Positions 21,882-31,878 are shown, counted from the stretch's first letter. The stretch: DNA of 64,000 nt from Litoditis marina (GCA_964036275.1 OZ038437.1:2918501-2982500), one strand, 5' to 3'. The notes: generated by a model not told the origin, from the letters alone. Made by a program: numbers and translations.

Positions 21882-24800
21882 TAGTGTGAAAGAGATTCAT
21901 ATCTAAAAAGACTGACCGATTCACTATAAGCGGCGGAGAAAAATATAGACGCCGGGTTGCAAACGAAGATCAACTGGGCCAGAATGGCCTGTTTATAGGA
22001 CCGTCGCAATATCCACACAATGTAGTACAGAGCGTCCGAGCACGCGATGAAGCTCGCCTGAACAATACTTTAGTAAAGTTGTTCAAATAGTCACAAAAAC
22101 TCGAAAACGGACTCATATTTCGCGAATATCATAAAAAATTGACTATTTTTGATAAAGAATATGAATTTATAAATCTCTAAATACGCGATTACCAATATCC
22201 AAACCATATAGTACAAGGCGTAAGAGAGCCATTAGGGTTGTTAAAGTCAAACTCGAAACTCGACTCGACTCGAAAAAACTAGAAAATTTTCGAGTCGAGT
22301 CGAACTCGAAAACTCGAAATTTCTCAAAACTTGAAAACTCGAAATTGTACAAAACTCGAAAACTCGAAATTTTCCAAAACTTCGAAACTCGATTTTTTGC
22401 CAAACTCGAAAATTCGAAATTTTGAACGCGAAAACTCGAAATTTTGAACTCGATTAACAACCCTAAGTCCCTAAGAGCCATCCGTCGATGAAAGATTATG
22501 AATTTCGTGTTTGGTGTTGGGTCTACGAACTAAGAAACTTAGACATATAAATTAATGTCTTCAAACCTAACAATCGAGCGCGTAAGTAGGTCTTCTAGAC
22601 ACAAGCGAGTAGGCGAGTGGTAAATGAAGTTAATGAAGCTATAAGATGTCACTATTATACAAAAGGATCTCGTTATGCAGAAGTAGATTCAATTCGTTAT
22701 ACCTGAAAGCAATGAAAGCTTAAACTACCCACGAAGTTAATGCAGACCGCGGTGAGAAGGTATGCGGATATGGGATGAATCAAGTCAAAATAGATGAACA
22801 CTGTGGACCAGGCAAAAGCCACGTATCTGAAGAACAGCATGGAGGCAAATATAGAAATCGTTCAACAGAATTATACCGACCAATAGTCAGAAAAAAAAAC
22901 GAGTAATCCAAGTCCTTTTTCGCTAATATCGTGAAAATTAGCCGATTTTTGATGGAAATGAATGTTTACCAATTGTAGAACCGTCACCATACACCAGTAA
23001 ACTTGTCCGAATAGTCAGAAAAATTCGAAAAACGGACTACTTTTCGCCGAAAATAACTAGAGAAAATCGGTGGATGGAAAACCCATAAATTTTCACGTGC
23101 TCACATCAAAAACGGACTGCTTTTTATCGCTTAGTCGCCCCTTACTGCTTAGGCATATGATCCAACCGGCCGCCGGCGAAAATCTGCCGGGCCGCCGACC
23201 AAACGCCGACCGGCCGCCGACCCCCTTTGGGAAGGTTTTGGGACCGTCGGATTTTGCTGCTTTCGTCGGCGGCCCGTCAGATTTTTAGGCATTCCCATCC
23301 ATCCAAATCCACTATATATTGATTTTTCAACCAATGCGATCAAAATTCTTTCGTAGTAGGAAATTAAGAAAACTTTCTTTTCAGATAGGTTTATTCAAAC
23401 TATCACAATACATTGAATATGTATATAGAATATATCTCTTCTTTTTTCTCGAACCTTCTTCTCGTCAGATCGGGTCGTTTTTGTTCATGCGACGTCATCT
23501 GAAATAGAGAATGGAATTATTTGAAAAAACATTGAAAAGTAGTTTATAATATGCTGTGTTTTCTTAATATGAATCTAGGCTTTCTCATATCATATAAAAC
23601 ACATAGAAGTTTAACCTGAACGCACGCTACGTCCTACGTTTCTATAGCGGTCATTATGTTTACTGACTAATCGTTCTGAAATTTATTCATTAAACATAAT
23701 GAATTTAGTCAGTAAATAGACTGTTCCTCTCTCACACTTCACCAATTGTTCTGCATATTTAAATTCCCTTTTGCTCTGGCAGAGCTAAGATGAATAACAC
23801 TAGAAGTTTATCAATATAATTCGATCGAAAAGATACTTACCTCTCCAGATATCATCCTTTCCATTCTTCCTAGATCGAATCAGATTGATCTCCTCTCCAT
23901 GCGAAGGTGTCAGAAGTAGGTATAGCGTATAGATACTCTGCAAAGTAACTATTAGTTTGACGAAACTTCCGAAAATAATACCCTCATTTATATCCTGAAA
24001 ACGCTTCAAATATCTATAGTCTCTTTAACCTTCTGAGAAATAAAGTAGTTATGACTTAACCCATTCCCAAATTACCATTACTCATGCTGATGTTCTCTTT
24101 ACTTTGAAGAATGAAGGAGTCAATTGTAAGACATAGTGGATATAACTCACTGATAACATGATACATATCTGTTGTTCTTGACGAAATCAGAATAGGAAGA
24201 TATCAGCGACACTGAAAATTAGTATGTAATGAAGGAATGAACAGTGAATTGAACAACAGTTAGAGAGTCGAGAGAGAGTGAGATAGTGAAGAGATGTAGA
24301 GAGAGGGAGGTTGTAGAACAATTCGAATAGTTTGGTTCATCACGGAGAAATTGAACCTCATTACTGTTTCAAAGTCACTATTCAAGAGAATCAAATTTAG
24401 CAGAAACGTTATAAGCTCACCATTAATATTAACTAATATCGTACGTCATCGTCAACCTTGTGAATTAGACGAAAACTGATGGAAAAACGTATGAAAATGA
24501 ACTGAACCATCACCATCGTGACTTGTAGTGAGTGACAAATTGTGGTCAAGTAAGCTCGATCAATGTAACATGGTTGTCGGCGCGCGTTGATGTGTGCTGT
24601 AAACAACTTTCGGACGGTACGCCGCCGAAAAACGAACGCTCTCGTGCCTGAGTTGTTGTTTACAAGAAACGGCCGGGCCGCCGACAATTTTTTTGGCGGC
24701 GGCCCGTCGAATTTTCATTTTTTCAGCGGCGGCCCGTTAGCCCTCGTGCCTGAGTGGTCTTTGACCGTCACGCATTACGGAAGTGTGTAACAGGTTGAGA

Positions 24801-27800
24801 AAAACCCCCCTGTTTTTGGTCCGAAGATTTAGGCAACCTCAAAAATTGTCTGATTTAGCGATTTTCTAAATTAAGGGCAAAACCCCCTTATAATGGCTGA
24901 GGGGGAGGGCAAAACCCTCCTGTTTGAAAAAGTCACAACTCTGAGGCATTGCGGGTATGAGGCGGTTTACACATGCAACCAGGTTGCATGCAACCAAAAT
25001 GCAACCGGGTTGCATGTGTTAAGAAAATTCGGTTGCTTACCAAATGCAACCGGGTTGCTTCTTGCTTTTGGTTGCTTTTCAAATGCAACCAAACACTCAA
25101 TTTTCGGACATTTTCCGATTTTTAATGCGATTTGGTTGCATTTGAAAAGCAACCGAAAGCAACCCGGTTGCATTTGGAAAGCAACCAAGCTGTCTTTACA
25201 CATGCAACCTGGTTGCATTTTGGTTGCATGCAACCCGGTTGCATGTGTAATTGGCCCGGGTATGAGGATAACCAGCCTCACGACCATTGGGTAGAGCAGA
25301 AAATAGGCGAACTTACAAAATATAACCCGTTCTCGTATGTTTTGTCGTTAGTCTGCTCACTTATTGGTGTATTATTATTAACTAACCAACCTAACAACCA
25401 TAGGGTAGAGCGGAGAAACAGGCTCTCTTTATCGATTGACGAAAAAAATGGCCAGTTTGCGCGAAAAATATGAAATAACCGATTTTCATCTTTTCCGCTG
25501 AAAAGTAGTCCGTCTTTCGAATTTTTCTGACTATTCGGACAACCTTGCTGTAGTATGTCCATAAAATGAGCAATGGTTATGAACATGAACCAACCTGACG
25601 ATCATGGGATAGAGTGGGAAGAAGGCGAGACTGCTTTCGAGCACGTAGCCATGCTCGGCAATATGCATGAAATGCACCGCGTCCCATTGATGGAAACCAC
25701 GGAATACCCGGAGAATGAAGCTGTCCAGCAAAGTTGCTTTATCTAGAAAAGGGTTCTAAGAAGAAGGTCGGTCAATACTGACATAAAGTCAAGTTAATTA
25801 CGATCTCTCATCCCTTTTGAAAACTATAGAAACTACGAAATGCCCAGAGAATTGGACGGTCCAACAGTGTTGCTTTGCCAGAACAACTAGGACCAGTAAA
25901 CGGACGAGTGTGAGATTGTCCTAATAGTCGAGAAAAATAACTAAATGTGTCTTCATTTCTACGAAAAATAGCGAAATTTGACCTTTTCCGACATACACCC
26001 ATAAAATTTGCGGTATTATGGAAGCTCGAAAAGGTTGATTTTTTATAGATTGGGCGTGTGGTAAGCTCGAGAATAGGGTTGTTAATCGAGTTCAAAATTT
26101 CCAGTTTTCGAGTTTTTGAGTTTTGGGAAATTTCGAGTTTTCGATTTTGGAACATTTCGAGTTTTCGAGTTTTGGGAAATTTCGAGTTTTCGAGTTTTGA
26201 GTGGTTTCGGACCCAAAAAATCCACTTTTTGATTCCGAAATTTCACGTTTTGAATTTTCGCGTCTAAAATTTCGAGTTTTCGAGTTTTGGAAAATTTCGA
26301 GTTTTCCAGTTTTCCAGTTTTGGGAAATTTCGAGTTTTGGCAGAAATCGAGTTTTCGAGTTTCGAGTTCGACCCGACTCGAAAATTTTCGAGTTTTTCGA
26401 GTCGAGTCGAGTTTCGAGTTCGACTTTAACAACCCTACTCGAGAAATTGTGAGATGTAAACTAGAAACCTACTCTGATCTAATGGTATTCCTTGAAAAGC
26501 ATCCGTCGAGAAATTCCAATAACTGAATACCAGCTGAATCATGAAGATGTAAAACCTGGAATCAATTTTAGAATATAATGAAAAAAAAAGTTTTCACTTT
26601 CTTGCTTATTCGTTTCCATTCACAAAAGACAATACTAGCACTGCTCTATCCTGTAAAAAATGTTTTACTAGAGAAGCTCATTGTCTTCCAAAGCATGCTT
26701 TTGAACTCATGTCTTGGAGCTTTCAGGTAATTCAAATTCGAGGTTTTCATGAAAAACGGGTGCTAAAGGTGGGCATTCTCTATTAGTCACCTCATCTAGA
26801 ATAGAATGTTTATTCACAATTGAACGCGTGTCTTTCCACATTGGTATATGTGGCACTACAAATTATGATTGTAGATTTGGGAGAAAAAATAAATGTATAG
26901 TATTCTGTACTCTGTTAGGCGCTCATTGTATGGCATGCACGGTTGCAGTACTACACAATTGAAACACAATTGAAATGTAGCTCAGCAGTCGCATGTCCCA
27001 GGTACATGAACGGGACGGCCCATGTCCCGGTACTGTCCCGGGACGGTACTGAGAATCACGGTAGAAATGGAGCAGATTTGCATAAATGATGACAAAAATT
27101 CTCCTCGATCCTGACTTTTATATGCAAATCTGCTCCATTTCTACCGTAATTTTTGGTACCGTCCCGGGACAGTACCGGGACATGGGACGTCCCGTTCTTG
27201 TACCTGGGACATGCAGTCGCCTGAGTAGAGAATTACCTGAACATCAAACCCTGTCGGTCGGTCACAGACTGAACATCATCGTTGTCCACGTTGAAGAAAC
27301 TACGACGAGTTGTGTCGGCATTCTGGAAAAAAAATCAAAATTCGGTAGTGCTCATCTGCTCATCATACACCGCTAATCTCTCATTGCTCCTGAAATTTCG
27401 CGAAACGTCTTTTTTTTGAGTCAGAACAGCGATTTTCATCAATTTTCCGCGCAGTTTTTATTTTGAATTTGAACAAAACCTATTAGTTTCTAACTTACGC
27501 CCACAATTTACCACAAAAAATAGTTCGAAACTCAAACCACCTTCCTCCAATATCAAATTAAAGACCTTCGTTGAATAGGATTGCTATCAAAAGCAAAACT
27601 GATGTAATCTGGACACAGAATTCTGCTCACTGCTCTAATTTCAAATGTTTTTAATATATTTATGGTTGTCCTGACTTCTTCATGAGAAGCAGTGGAAATT
27701 CGACGGAAGCTGAAAGCGTTTCGAAAACGTTGAATGTCAAAGGAACTTGCAGCTTTCCAATTTCTACGATAAATCAATAAATCTCCACGAGAACGTGAGA

Positions 27801-28480
27801 CCGACTATACAGCAAACAAAACACTGACCTCAATCTGGATTTGAGAAGGGAACAGGGAAGATTCATCTTCCGGAGCCGGAGAATTGTAGTCAGGTTGTTC
27901 GCTAGATGCCAGTTCCTGAGAAATAGGTGTTTCCGGGATGGAATAGTCGGAATCTGAGCCGGATGCATCACTCCAATCCTTGCTCAACTGTTTCGCCTCT
28001 TTTCGCGGCTATAATTGGGTGTAAAGTATATTCATATATGTATATATGAGAAGTAGTTGTATTTTCGTCATAGCTCATAGTTGTCCAAAAGTAAGCTATC
28101 CCAAAAAAGCCAAAAGTGGTCATATAGCAAAACTGACTTTATGTATCATGTAGAGCTTATGCATAATATACGAGCTCAACGTTGATTCATGGGTTTATAG
28201 AACTTTTTCTACCACAATAAAGGTGTGAAGCATTTGTAAACTACAACTCCTGAATCTGAACGGCGATGAATCATACTAGTTTTGATCGCTATCTTGAAGC
28301 CCATGACCGTTTTTGTGACGAAAAATTTCGGTATTCAAAGCAAAACTTTAATTTTCTGCAATTAGGAGCCACTTTTTGATAATACACAGCCGAATTCGAA
28401 ATTATTCGAGGTATACACGATTTAAAACACTGTTAAAACCAAAACGAACGTACCTTTCGAGATTTGATCTTAGTTTTCAT
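15521..28480 (-). CDS. pigv-1: GPI mannosyltransferase 2 (PIG-V)
   Basis: Adds the second mannose to the GPI anchor precursor in the ER lumen, using dolichol-phosphate mannose. It is a polytopic Mannosyl_trans2 (PIG-V/Gpi18) protein. Sixteen exons join in perfect phase (minus strand): 28480-28454, 28008-27829, 27322-27237, 26555-26473, 25742-25595, 22826-22703, 22057-21917, 21704-21583, 20742-20556, 20268-20169, 19711-19618, 18877-18796, 18034-17940, 17290-17191, 16886-16806, 15673-15521; about 600 codons. Family landmarks: QWDAVHF..IAEHGY and LAFFPLYP (exon 5); PASIFFSAAYSES (exon 7); ARSNGMVNFGY (exons 8/9); QVGLFKYW (exon 12); VLTRMLFSSTPFPYM (exon 15). An acidic/serine-rich N-terminal extension (about 95 residues) is longer than in the human protein. 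The chosen ATG follows a TTTTTCAG acceptor that could take a spliced leader; an out-of-frame ATG lies just before it. Introns hold many transposons and exon-edge duplications. Confidence 0.93.
15851..16095. mobile_element. ATGCAACC palindromic element, copy A
   Basis: Ends are inverted: GCGGCCAATTACACATGCAACC on the left and GGTTGCATGTGTAAACCGCC on the right. Internally it repeats GGTTGCAT/ATGCAACC many times. It lies in the last PIG-V intron. A second copy is at 24955-25262. Spurious open frames cross it on both strands. Confidence 0.88.
16502..16668. mobile_element. 'CCGAATAGTC' inverted-repeat element, copy A
   Basis: About 167 bp. The left end ATACCCCGGCAAAGTTGTCCGAATAGTC faces the right end GTCGAATAGTCAGACCTTACCGGTATA. 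It contains ACGGACTACCCTTTCGCCG and TTTCACGTGTTTGAACCTAAAAACAG. Relatives are at 22989-23150 and 30492-30659, with partial copies near 22070, 22880, 25480 and 25910. Confidence 0.82.
17752..17857. mobile_element. AGGGTTGTTAA / CTCGAAA element, copy A (short)
   Basis: Starts AGGGTTGTTAAAGCC and ends CTCGATTAACAACC (inverted), with internal ACTCGAAACTCGAAA repeats. This is a short copy of the family also at 22233-22464 and 26075-26436, in a PIG-V intron. Confidence 0.85.
18238..18483. mobile_element. GGTAACC palindromic element
   Basis: 246 bp with about 45-bp inverted ends: CTAACCGGGTTTTTAGGTAACC at 18238 and GGTTACCTAAGAACCCGGTTAG at 18483. The interior is built from GGTAACC/GGTTACC words spaced 10-20 bp apart. 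It lies in the PIG-V intron between exons 12 and 13. No coding content. Confidence 0.92.
18948..19059. mobile_element. TTAA palindromic element, copy 3
   Basis: Same family as 1675-1798 (AAGAAGGACGATTATGTGG to CATTATCGTCCTTCTTT). Here the flanks are GTG rather than clear TTAA. It sits only about 150 bp from copy 4, in opposite orientation, in one PIG-V intron. Confidence 0.88.
19211..19334. mobile_element. TTAA palindromic element, copy 4
   Basis: TTAAAGACGGACGATAATGTGG at the left and CCACATAATCGTCC...TTAA at the right, with the central TTTAAACTGCAAT/ATTGTAGTTTAAAG hairpin. Confidence 0.9.
19436..19500 (-). repeat. Duplicated 3' end of PIG-V exon 11
   Basis: The plus-strand run GACTTGCACCACGACAACCG and CTGTCCCATAATCGGC repeats, with three or so changes, the true exon 11 edge at 19611-19660 (AACTTGCACCACGACAATCG, CTGTCCCATAACCGGC). 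The copy keeps an in-frame end and a GTCAGT donor, about 180 bp downstream in the intron. Confidence 0.85.
20430..20550. repeat. Degraded CTCGAAA-type segment
   Basis: Has a GGGTTGTTCAAA start and several AACTCGAAA words like the elements at 17752 and 22233, but no clear right end. It lies directly downstream of the exon 9 donor of PIG-V. Confidence 0.5.
20830..21135 (-). repeat. Tandem intron units carrying a copy of PIG-V exon 8 end
   Basis: Two units share GGTGTATGTT..CC and GAGATCAAACTA..TTACAAC (near 20841 and 21020). At 20926-20977 the sequence ACCTGACAAAACAGATCATC followed by AGAAGTATGGC matches the true exon 8 3' edge at 21580-21625 (ACCTGGCAAAACAGGTGATG, AGAAGGATGGC). Exon edge plus adjoining intron has therefore been copied into the downstream intron. 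Confidence 0.8.
21799..21880. repeat. (GA)n microsatellite
   Basis: Uninterrupted GA run next to the donor side of PIG-V exon 8. It is preceded by a 17-bp imperfect inverted pair (AGAATAGAAGTCATTGTCA near 21770 and TGACAATGACTTCTATT near 21714). Confidence 0.95.
22184..22230 (-). repeat. Diverged duplicate of part of PIG-V exon 7
   Basis: Plus-strand CCAATATCCAAACCATATAGTACAAGGCGT repeats exon 7 sequence CGCAATATCCACACAATGTAGTACAGAGCGT (22005-22036), about 180 bp upstream in gene order. Confidence 0.65.
22233..22464. mobile_element. AGGGTTGTTAA / CTCGAAA element, copy B
   Basis: AGGGTTGTTAAAGTC start and CGATTAACAACCCT end are inverted. The inside is a tandem array of about 22-23-bp units (AACTCGAAAACTCGAAATTT with CTCAAAA-type variation). 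It lies beside the exon 7 duplicate. Confidence 0.9.
22989..23150. mobile_element. 'CCGAATAGTC' inverted-repeat element, copy B
   Basis: ATACACCAGTAAACTTGTCCG at the left, ACGGACTACTTTTCGCCG inside, and TTATCGCTTAGTCGCCCCTTACTGC at the right. It is complete or nearly so. Confidence 0.8.
23160..23290. repeat. GC-rich GGCCGCCGAC repeat, copy A
   Basis: Repeats of GGCCGCCG and GCCGGGCCGCCGACC, plus GGCGGCCCGTCAG, stand out from the AT-rich intron. The same words occur at 24660-24745. It may be the remains of a repeat family unlike its surroundings in base composition. Confidence 0.6.
24655..24745. repeat. GC-rich GGCCGCCGAC repeat, copy B
   Basis: Contains CGGCCGGGCCGCCGAC, GGCGGCGGCCCGTCG and AGCGGCGGCCCGTTAG, related to 23160-23290, flanked by a direct repeat CTCGTGCCTGAGT (24641 and 24743). 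Confidence 0.6.
24955..25262. mobile_element. ATGCAACC palindromic element, copy B
   Basis: Inverted ends TATGAGGCGGTTTACACATG and CATGTGTAATTGGCCCGGGTATGAGG, with many GGTTGCAT/ATGCAACC words. It is about 300 bp, in the intron between PIG-V exons 5 and 6. Confidence 0.88.
25266..25425 (-). repeat. Two duplicates of PIG-V exon 5 3' end
   Basis: The true exon edge (25588-25640: CCAACCTGACGATCATGGGATAGAG) recurs at 25386-25412 (CCAACCTAACAACCATAGGGTAGAG) and at 25270-25298 (CCAGCCTCACGACCATTGGGTAGAG). The farther copy still reads in frame to a sequence like the exon (LLYPMVV for LYPMIV). Three donor-side copies therefore stand in about 350 bp. Confidence 0.85.
25826..25884 (-). repeat. Duplicate of PIG-V exon 5 5' end
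   Basis: Plus-strand GAAACTACGAAATGCCCAGAGAAT and GTCCAACAGTGTTGCTTTG repeat the true exon start at 25692-25739 (GAAACCACGGAATACCCGGAGAAT, GTCCAGCAAAGTTGCTTT). In translation KATLLD is preserved. The copy lies about 140 bp upstream in gene order, in the preceding intron. Confidence 0.85.
26075..26436. mobile_element. AGGGTTGTTAA / CTCGAAA element, copy C
   Basis: Largest copy. It runs from AGGGTTGTTAATCGAGTTC to CGACTTTAACAACCCT and is filled by a tandem array of about 23-bp units (TTTCGAGTTTTCGAGTTTTG, GGAAA). The array expands or contracts between copies while the ends stay constant. Confidence 0.9.
26991..27214. mobile_element. GTCCCGGTAC foldback element
   Basis: Arms of about 90 bp: GCATGTCCCAGGTACATG.. 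at 26991 and ..CTTGTACCTGGGACATGC at 27214. They pair through GGTACTGTCCCGGGACGGTAC and ATGGAGCAGATTTGCATA. The loop is about 45 bp. It lies in the PIG-V intron just below exon 3. Confidence 0.92.
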
Positions 28481-28503
28481 TTCATAGAGTGGCGAGTAGT
28501 CTG

Positions 28504-28994
28504 AAAAACTTATTTTTAGTGAAACAGGGTGAATAAAACTAGAAAACTTTAAAGTATTAAAGTTTTAAAAGTACATATACCGTAACAAAATGTGTCGCCG
28601 CTGAACTGAAAATAGGGTATGCCCAGCTGGTCGGTTACAATTAGATGGCGCGCGAAAGCCAAATTTTTGAAACTCCCTAGAGTTTTTGGTCATTATTGAT
28701 TGGAATTTCATTCTTTTTTATTTTAATTAATCTTTTCATCTTAATTAATCATTCCATCATGTATATTTTTCTCACCCATAGTTTGTCAAGTTTTAGCACC
28801 TACTTTGATACTTCTCGAAAGGTGCGCTTTTATACGTTTTTTTTTCTCGTTTTCCTCAATTTTACTCGCAAATTCTTCGATCGTGGATCCACATAGTGGG
28901 AAGTTACAGCTAAATTGCGACTATTTTCATTGTTCTCTTTTTCTAATTCCAATCTTCTAGGTTCGTCCAGCTCTATCCCAGCGATCTACCGAAG
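28504..28994. promoter_or_regulatory. Shared divergent promoter region
   Basis: PIG-V (minus, first exon ends at 28500) and the coiled-coil gene (plus, ATG 28995) are head-to-head with about 490 bp between. Possible spliced-leader acceptors are TTTTTCAG for PIG-V (28501-28508 on the minus strand) and CTTCTAG or TATCCCAG (28954-28982) for the plus gene. No TATA box stands out. Confidence 0.5.
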
Positions 28995-31058
28995 ATGACC
29001 ACTCTCGATTCGGCCACAATTCAGTCTGCGTTGGTCGCGGCGTCCGCCAGTCGAATTGCCGACGAATTCCTCAGCCAGGAGCCGATGCTGCTCAGCTATG
29101 ATGCCAGTTAGTTTCAGTTCAGCCGTTTCCCAAGTTAATTTTTTAGATGAAACTTTTCTTTTCACATCGAAACTTACTTCTCAACTCGTCTTATTCTTTG
29201 CAAAAGAGAACCTGATTTTTGAAATGAGCCTTTTAAAGTGGAAAACGGCCGATAATGCTCTCAGCTCGGAGCCTATTCTGCTTAGCCACGATGCCAGTTT
29301 GTTTAATTGTAATCTAATAATGTTTGACTACCCAAAAAAAAGAGTTAATTTCGCTTTGATTCATGGAAAAACCATCTGTCTTCATTTAAATAGGTCAATT
29401 TTCGCTTTTGGCAAAAGAAAGCCTGTTTCCTGAAATATTTCCGCGATAAGGACACTTTTACTGGGGCATTTTTGCAAGCACAGTCTTCTTTGTTGGAAAA
29501 CTTGGCTGGATAGCCAGAATAATACACCTTACCTATTTGGTCTTCAACAGATAAATACACGCTTCACCTTTAGTTTTATGGTTCTTTCACTTTGCCATTT
29601 TGTTGGTTTTCAGACAAACAACGTACAAAGGCGATGCGTAACTGCATGGAGATGGAACAGCAATGCGAGAATCAGCTGGGAGCCCTGCAGTGCGAGGTGG
29701 AGGCCATCCAACAGGCTAAACGTGAGTTTTCATTATTTTAAAGTAGGACGATTATTTTCAAACTTTGTAGTTGTAAACTGTATGAGTCGTTATTGATTGA
29801 ATCAAGTCTACACTGTGGTGTTGCGTTAAGTCGAACGTTCATGTGGACCAATCTCGTGACATCGGCTCTTTAAACTGCAATTCAAAAATGTATTGCAGTT
29901 TGAAGGACTAAAGCGTGGGTGAGGAATCGTCCTTCTTCACCTTTTCTTCTGTAGGTAGGGGAGTACACGTATTCATCAATCTTCGGGAAGCTAAAATACC
30001 TTCCTATGAAAAGGTAGAACACAAAAATACCGTGCTGTTCTCCCAAAGTTTTCACTTATTCTGTGAATAGGGAATAAGTCTTACGAAAACAAAAAGTCTT
30101 GCATACAATTTTGTGGAAATGTGCCGTTATTTTCTGAAAAACAGTACTACACAAACTGTGAAGTAAACTCGTGAATATTACCAGTTTAGATGTGAACTTT
30201 CTTTCACCAGTTTTGTTTATTGTTTTCTTTCGAAGTTTTTTATTTCAGAAATGATCGACCCTGTGCGTTTGGAAAAAGCCAAAGAAGTGCAGCGACAGGT
30301 AAACACAAAAATACCAGTTTTTGGAGTATATTTTTTTTGTTTCCCTTTTTTACGTAGATTTTGTTAAGATTAGAAATCTTCTCCGCTTATCTAGAAAAAT
30401 AGCAGAAGCTGTTCTGATATTGCAGTATTTATCACAAAATGTGCTCTCTAGCAAAAAACAAGTTGATTTGAAAAAGATTCAGATTGGATTCATACACCAG
30501 CAAGGTTGTCCGAATAGTCAGAAAAGTTCGAAAACCGGACTACTTTTTAGCCAAAAAGATGAAAATCGGTCCACCTTTGATGGAAAATCCTTAATTTTCA
30601 CGTGTTTACATCTAAAAACGGATTACTTTTTGTCGCTTAGTCGGACCTTACTGGTGTATGATTGGATTCCGTATAGGTTTGGTTTTTTGGAGTACCTGAT
30701 AGTAATAGTCTAATTGTATATTGTCTTTTTTCGATCAAAATATCGATTAGGGGTCCTTCTTCTCACACTCACAGATGCGATACCGATAACTATTCGAACA
30801 TTGCTAAAAAGGTTTTTGGGGATAACCTTTCTCTGATTTCATCAAGTTTTTCGGGAAAATTTTACTTTCGCGTTTCTAGTTTTTTTACCTGCCCCCCTAT
30901 TGCAGATTGTGGAGCTCGAGCAGCGTGCCCGCCAGATGTCGTCCGCCATGCCGAAGGCTGCCTACGAGCAACGTCGTATCGAGTTGGAGAAGAAGAAGGC
31001 CCGCGGTCAGGCCCTAAAGAAGATCATTGATCTATCGAAAGAGAATATTCCCCAGTAG
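28995..31058 (+). CDS. Small coiled-coil protein, function unknown
   Basis: Four exons join in phase: 28995-29106, 29614-29721, 30249-30298 and 30906-31058 (stop TAG), giving 140 codons. The start MTTLDSATIQSALVAASASR is an alanine-rich helix. Residues from about 35 to the end are strongly charged and read as one long coiled coil (NCMEMEQQCENQLGALQCEV; RLEKAKEVQRQIVELEQRAR; RIELEKKKARGQALKK), with no membrane segment or signal peptide. GC content and codon use of the exons are clearly coding-like against the AT-rich introns. I do not recognise the family. Small size and coiled coils would suit a complex subunit, but that is inference. Intron 1 and the 3' flank carry duplicated exon ends. Confidence 0.85.
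29248..29298 (+). repeat. Duplicated end of coiled-coil gene exon 1
   Basis: GCCGATAATGCTCTCAGC..ATGCCAGT repeats, without indel, the last 50 bases of exon 1 (29058-29107, GCCGACGAATTCCTCAGC..). The reading frame is kept (SSEPILLSHDA for SQEPMLLSYDA) and it is followed by GTTTGTTT where the exon has GTTAGTTT. It could be a decayed or alternative exon, 190 bp downstream. Confidence 0.85.
29826..29937. mobile_element. TTAA palindromic element, copy 5
   Basis: GTTAAGTCGAACGTTCATGTGG to AATCGTCCTTCTT with the central hairpin. It is more degraded at the right end. It lies in intron 2 of the coiled-coil gene. Confidence 0.8.
30492..30659. mobile_element. 'CCGAATAGTC' inverted-repeat element, copy C
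   Basis: The cleanest copy: ATACACCAGCAAGGTTGTCCG at the left and TAGTCGGACCTTACTGGTGTAT at the right form matching ends, with TA at both borders. It is in intron 3 of the coiled-coil gene. Confidence 0.88.
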
Positions 31059-31155
31059 ATTTAGGTAAGATCTTCTCTGTAGTTGGATCTTAGCACACGT
31101 CTCTATTCTCAAACTTTGACCGAAAAACACTAGGGTCAAACTACGAACACAGGGC

Positions 31156-31208
31156 AAATGATCGATCAATCGAAGGAGAATGTTCCTCAATTGATTTACG
31201 TAAGATCA
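31156..31208 (+). repeat. Duplicate of the coiled-coil gene's last coding bases
   Basis: GATCGATCAATCGAAGGAGAATG followed by TTCCTCAATTGATTTACGTAAG repeats the final coding stretch at 31021-31072 (ATTGATCTATCGAAAGAGAATA, TTCCCCAGTAGATTTAGGTAAG), about 136 bp downstream. The stop codon is changed in the copy. Both are followed by GTAAGATC, a donor-like sequence. Confidence 0.85.
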
Positions 31209-31878
31209 GCTACCATACTCTGGCAAACTTGGCTAAATAGAGAGTAAAAGTAAAAAAAAGGTTTTTTTCTGCGAAAAAATAGATATTTGTTGATCAAAAA
31301 TCAGGAAAGTATAAGCATTTGAATGAAAAAAAAACGATTTACTCCTCGAAGGCTAGTCTGGTTTATGTCTGTAAGTCGTTTGGCAGTAGAGCTAGCCATT
31401 TCCCTGCAAAATAGTGGGTTATACAAGCCTTGTTATACAAAGTGGGTTATACAACCTTTCAAAAAGCTTTCAGGAATTTCAATTTCTTACTGACAGTGCT
31501 TTAGGGCCCGCTCGGCTGGTGGAGTGATCGTTCTTTGTGCTCCGTCCCAGACGTGTAGTCTCGCGTTCTTCCTTTGTTTTTGCAGATTTCGCTTGGTTTT
31601 GTAATTTGATCTCCGAAATTTTCGAAAGAAAATCAATGTAATACTTTGTATTGACTAGTAATGAATATGTACGTATCTAAATGTTTGATGCGAGTCAAAC
31701 GTATGTGTTATGTATATAATGAGAGGTTGAACTCTGTAGTATATCAATTTCAGTTCATTTTCATTACTTGAGTACAACGGTGTTTTTGTTTGTTTCTTAT
31801 AGTATTTTTAAAAGGGAATGTGTTTTCGTTAAATTCATCCCAATCCGAACAAAATAAATAGTTCGTTAACAACTGTTT

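Noticed and set aside
23800..24009. Frame resembling a membrane helix (SIYTLYLLL) as an extra PIG-V exon
   Set aside because: Its phase does not fit, while exon 5 (25595) joins exon 6 (22826) directly in phase.
22167..26526. Frames rich in 'FEFSSF' or 'RKLEISQNSKT'
   Set aside because: They are translations of the CTCGAAA tandem array in both orientations.
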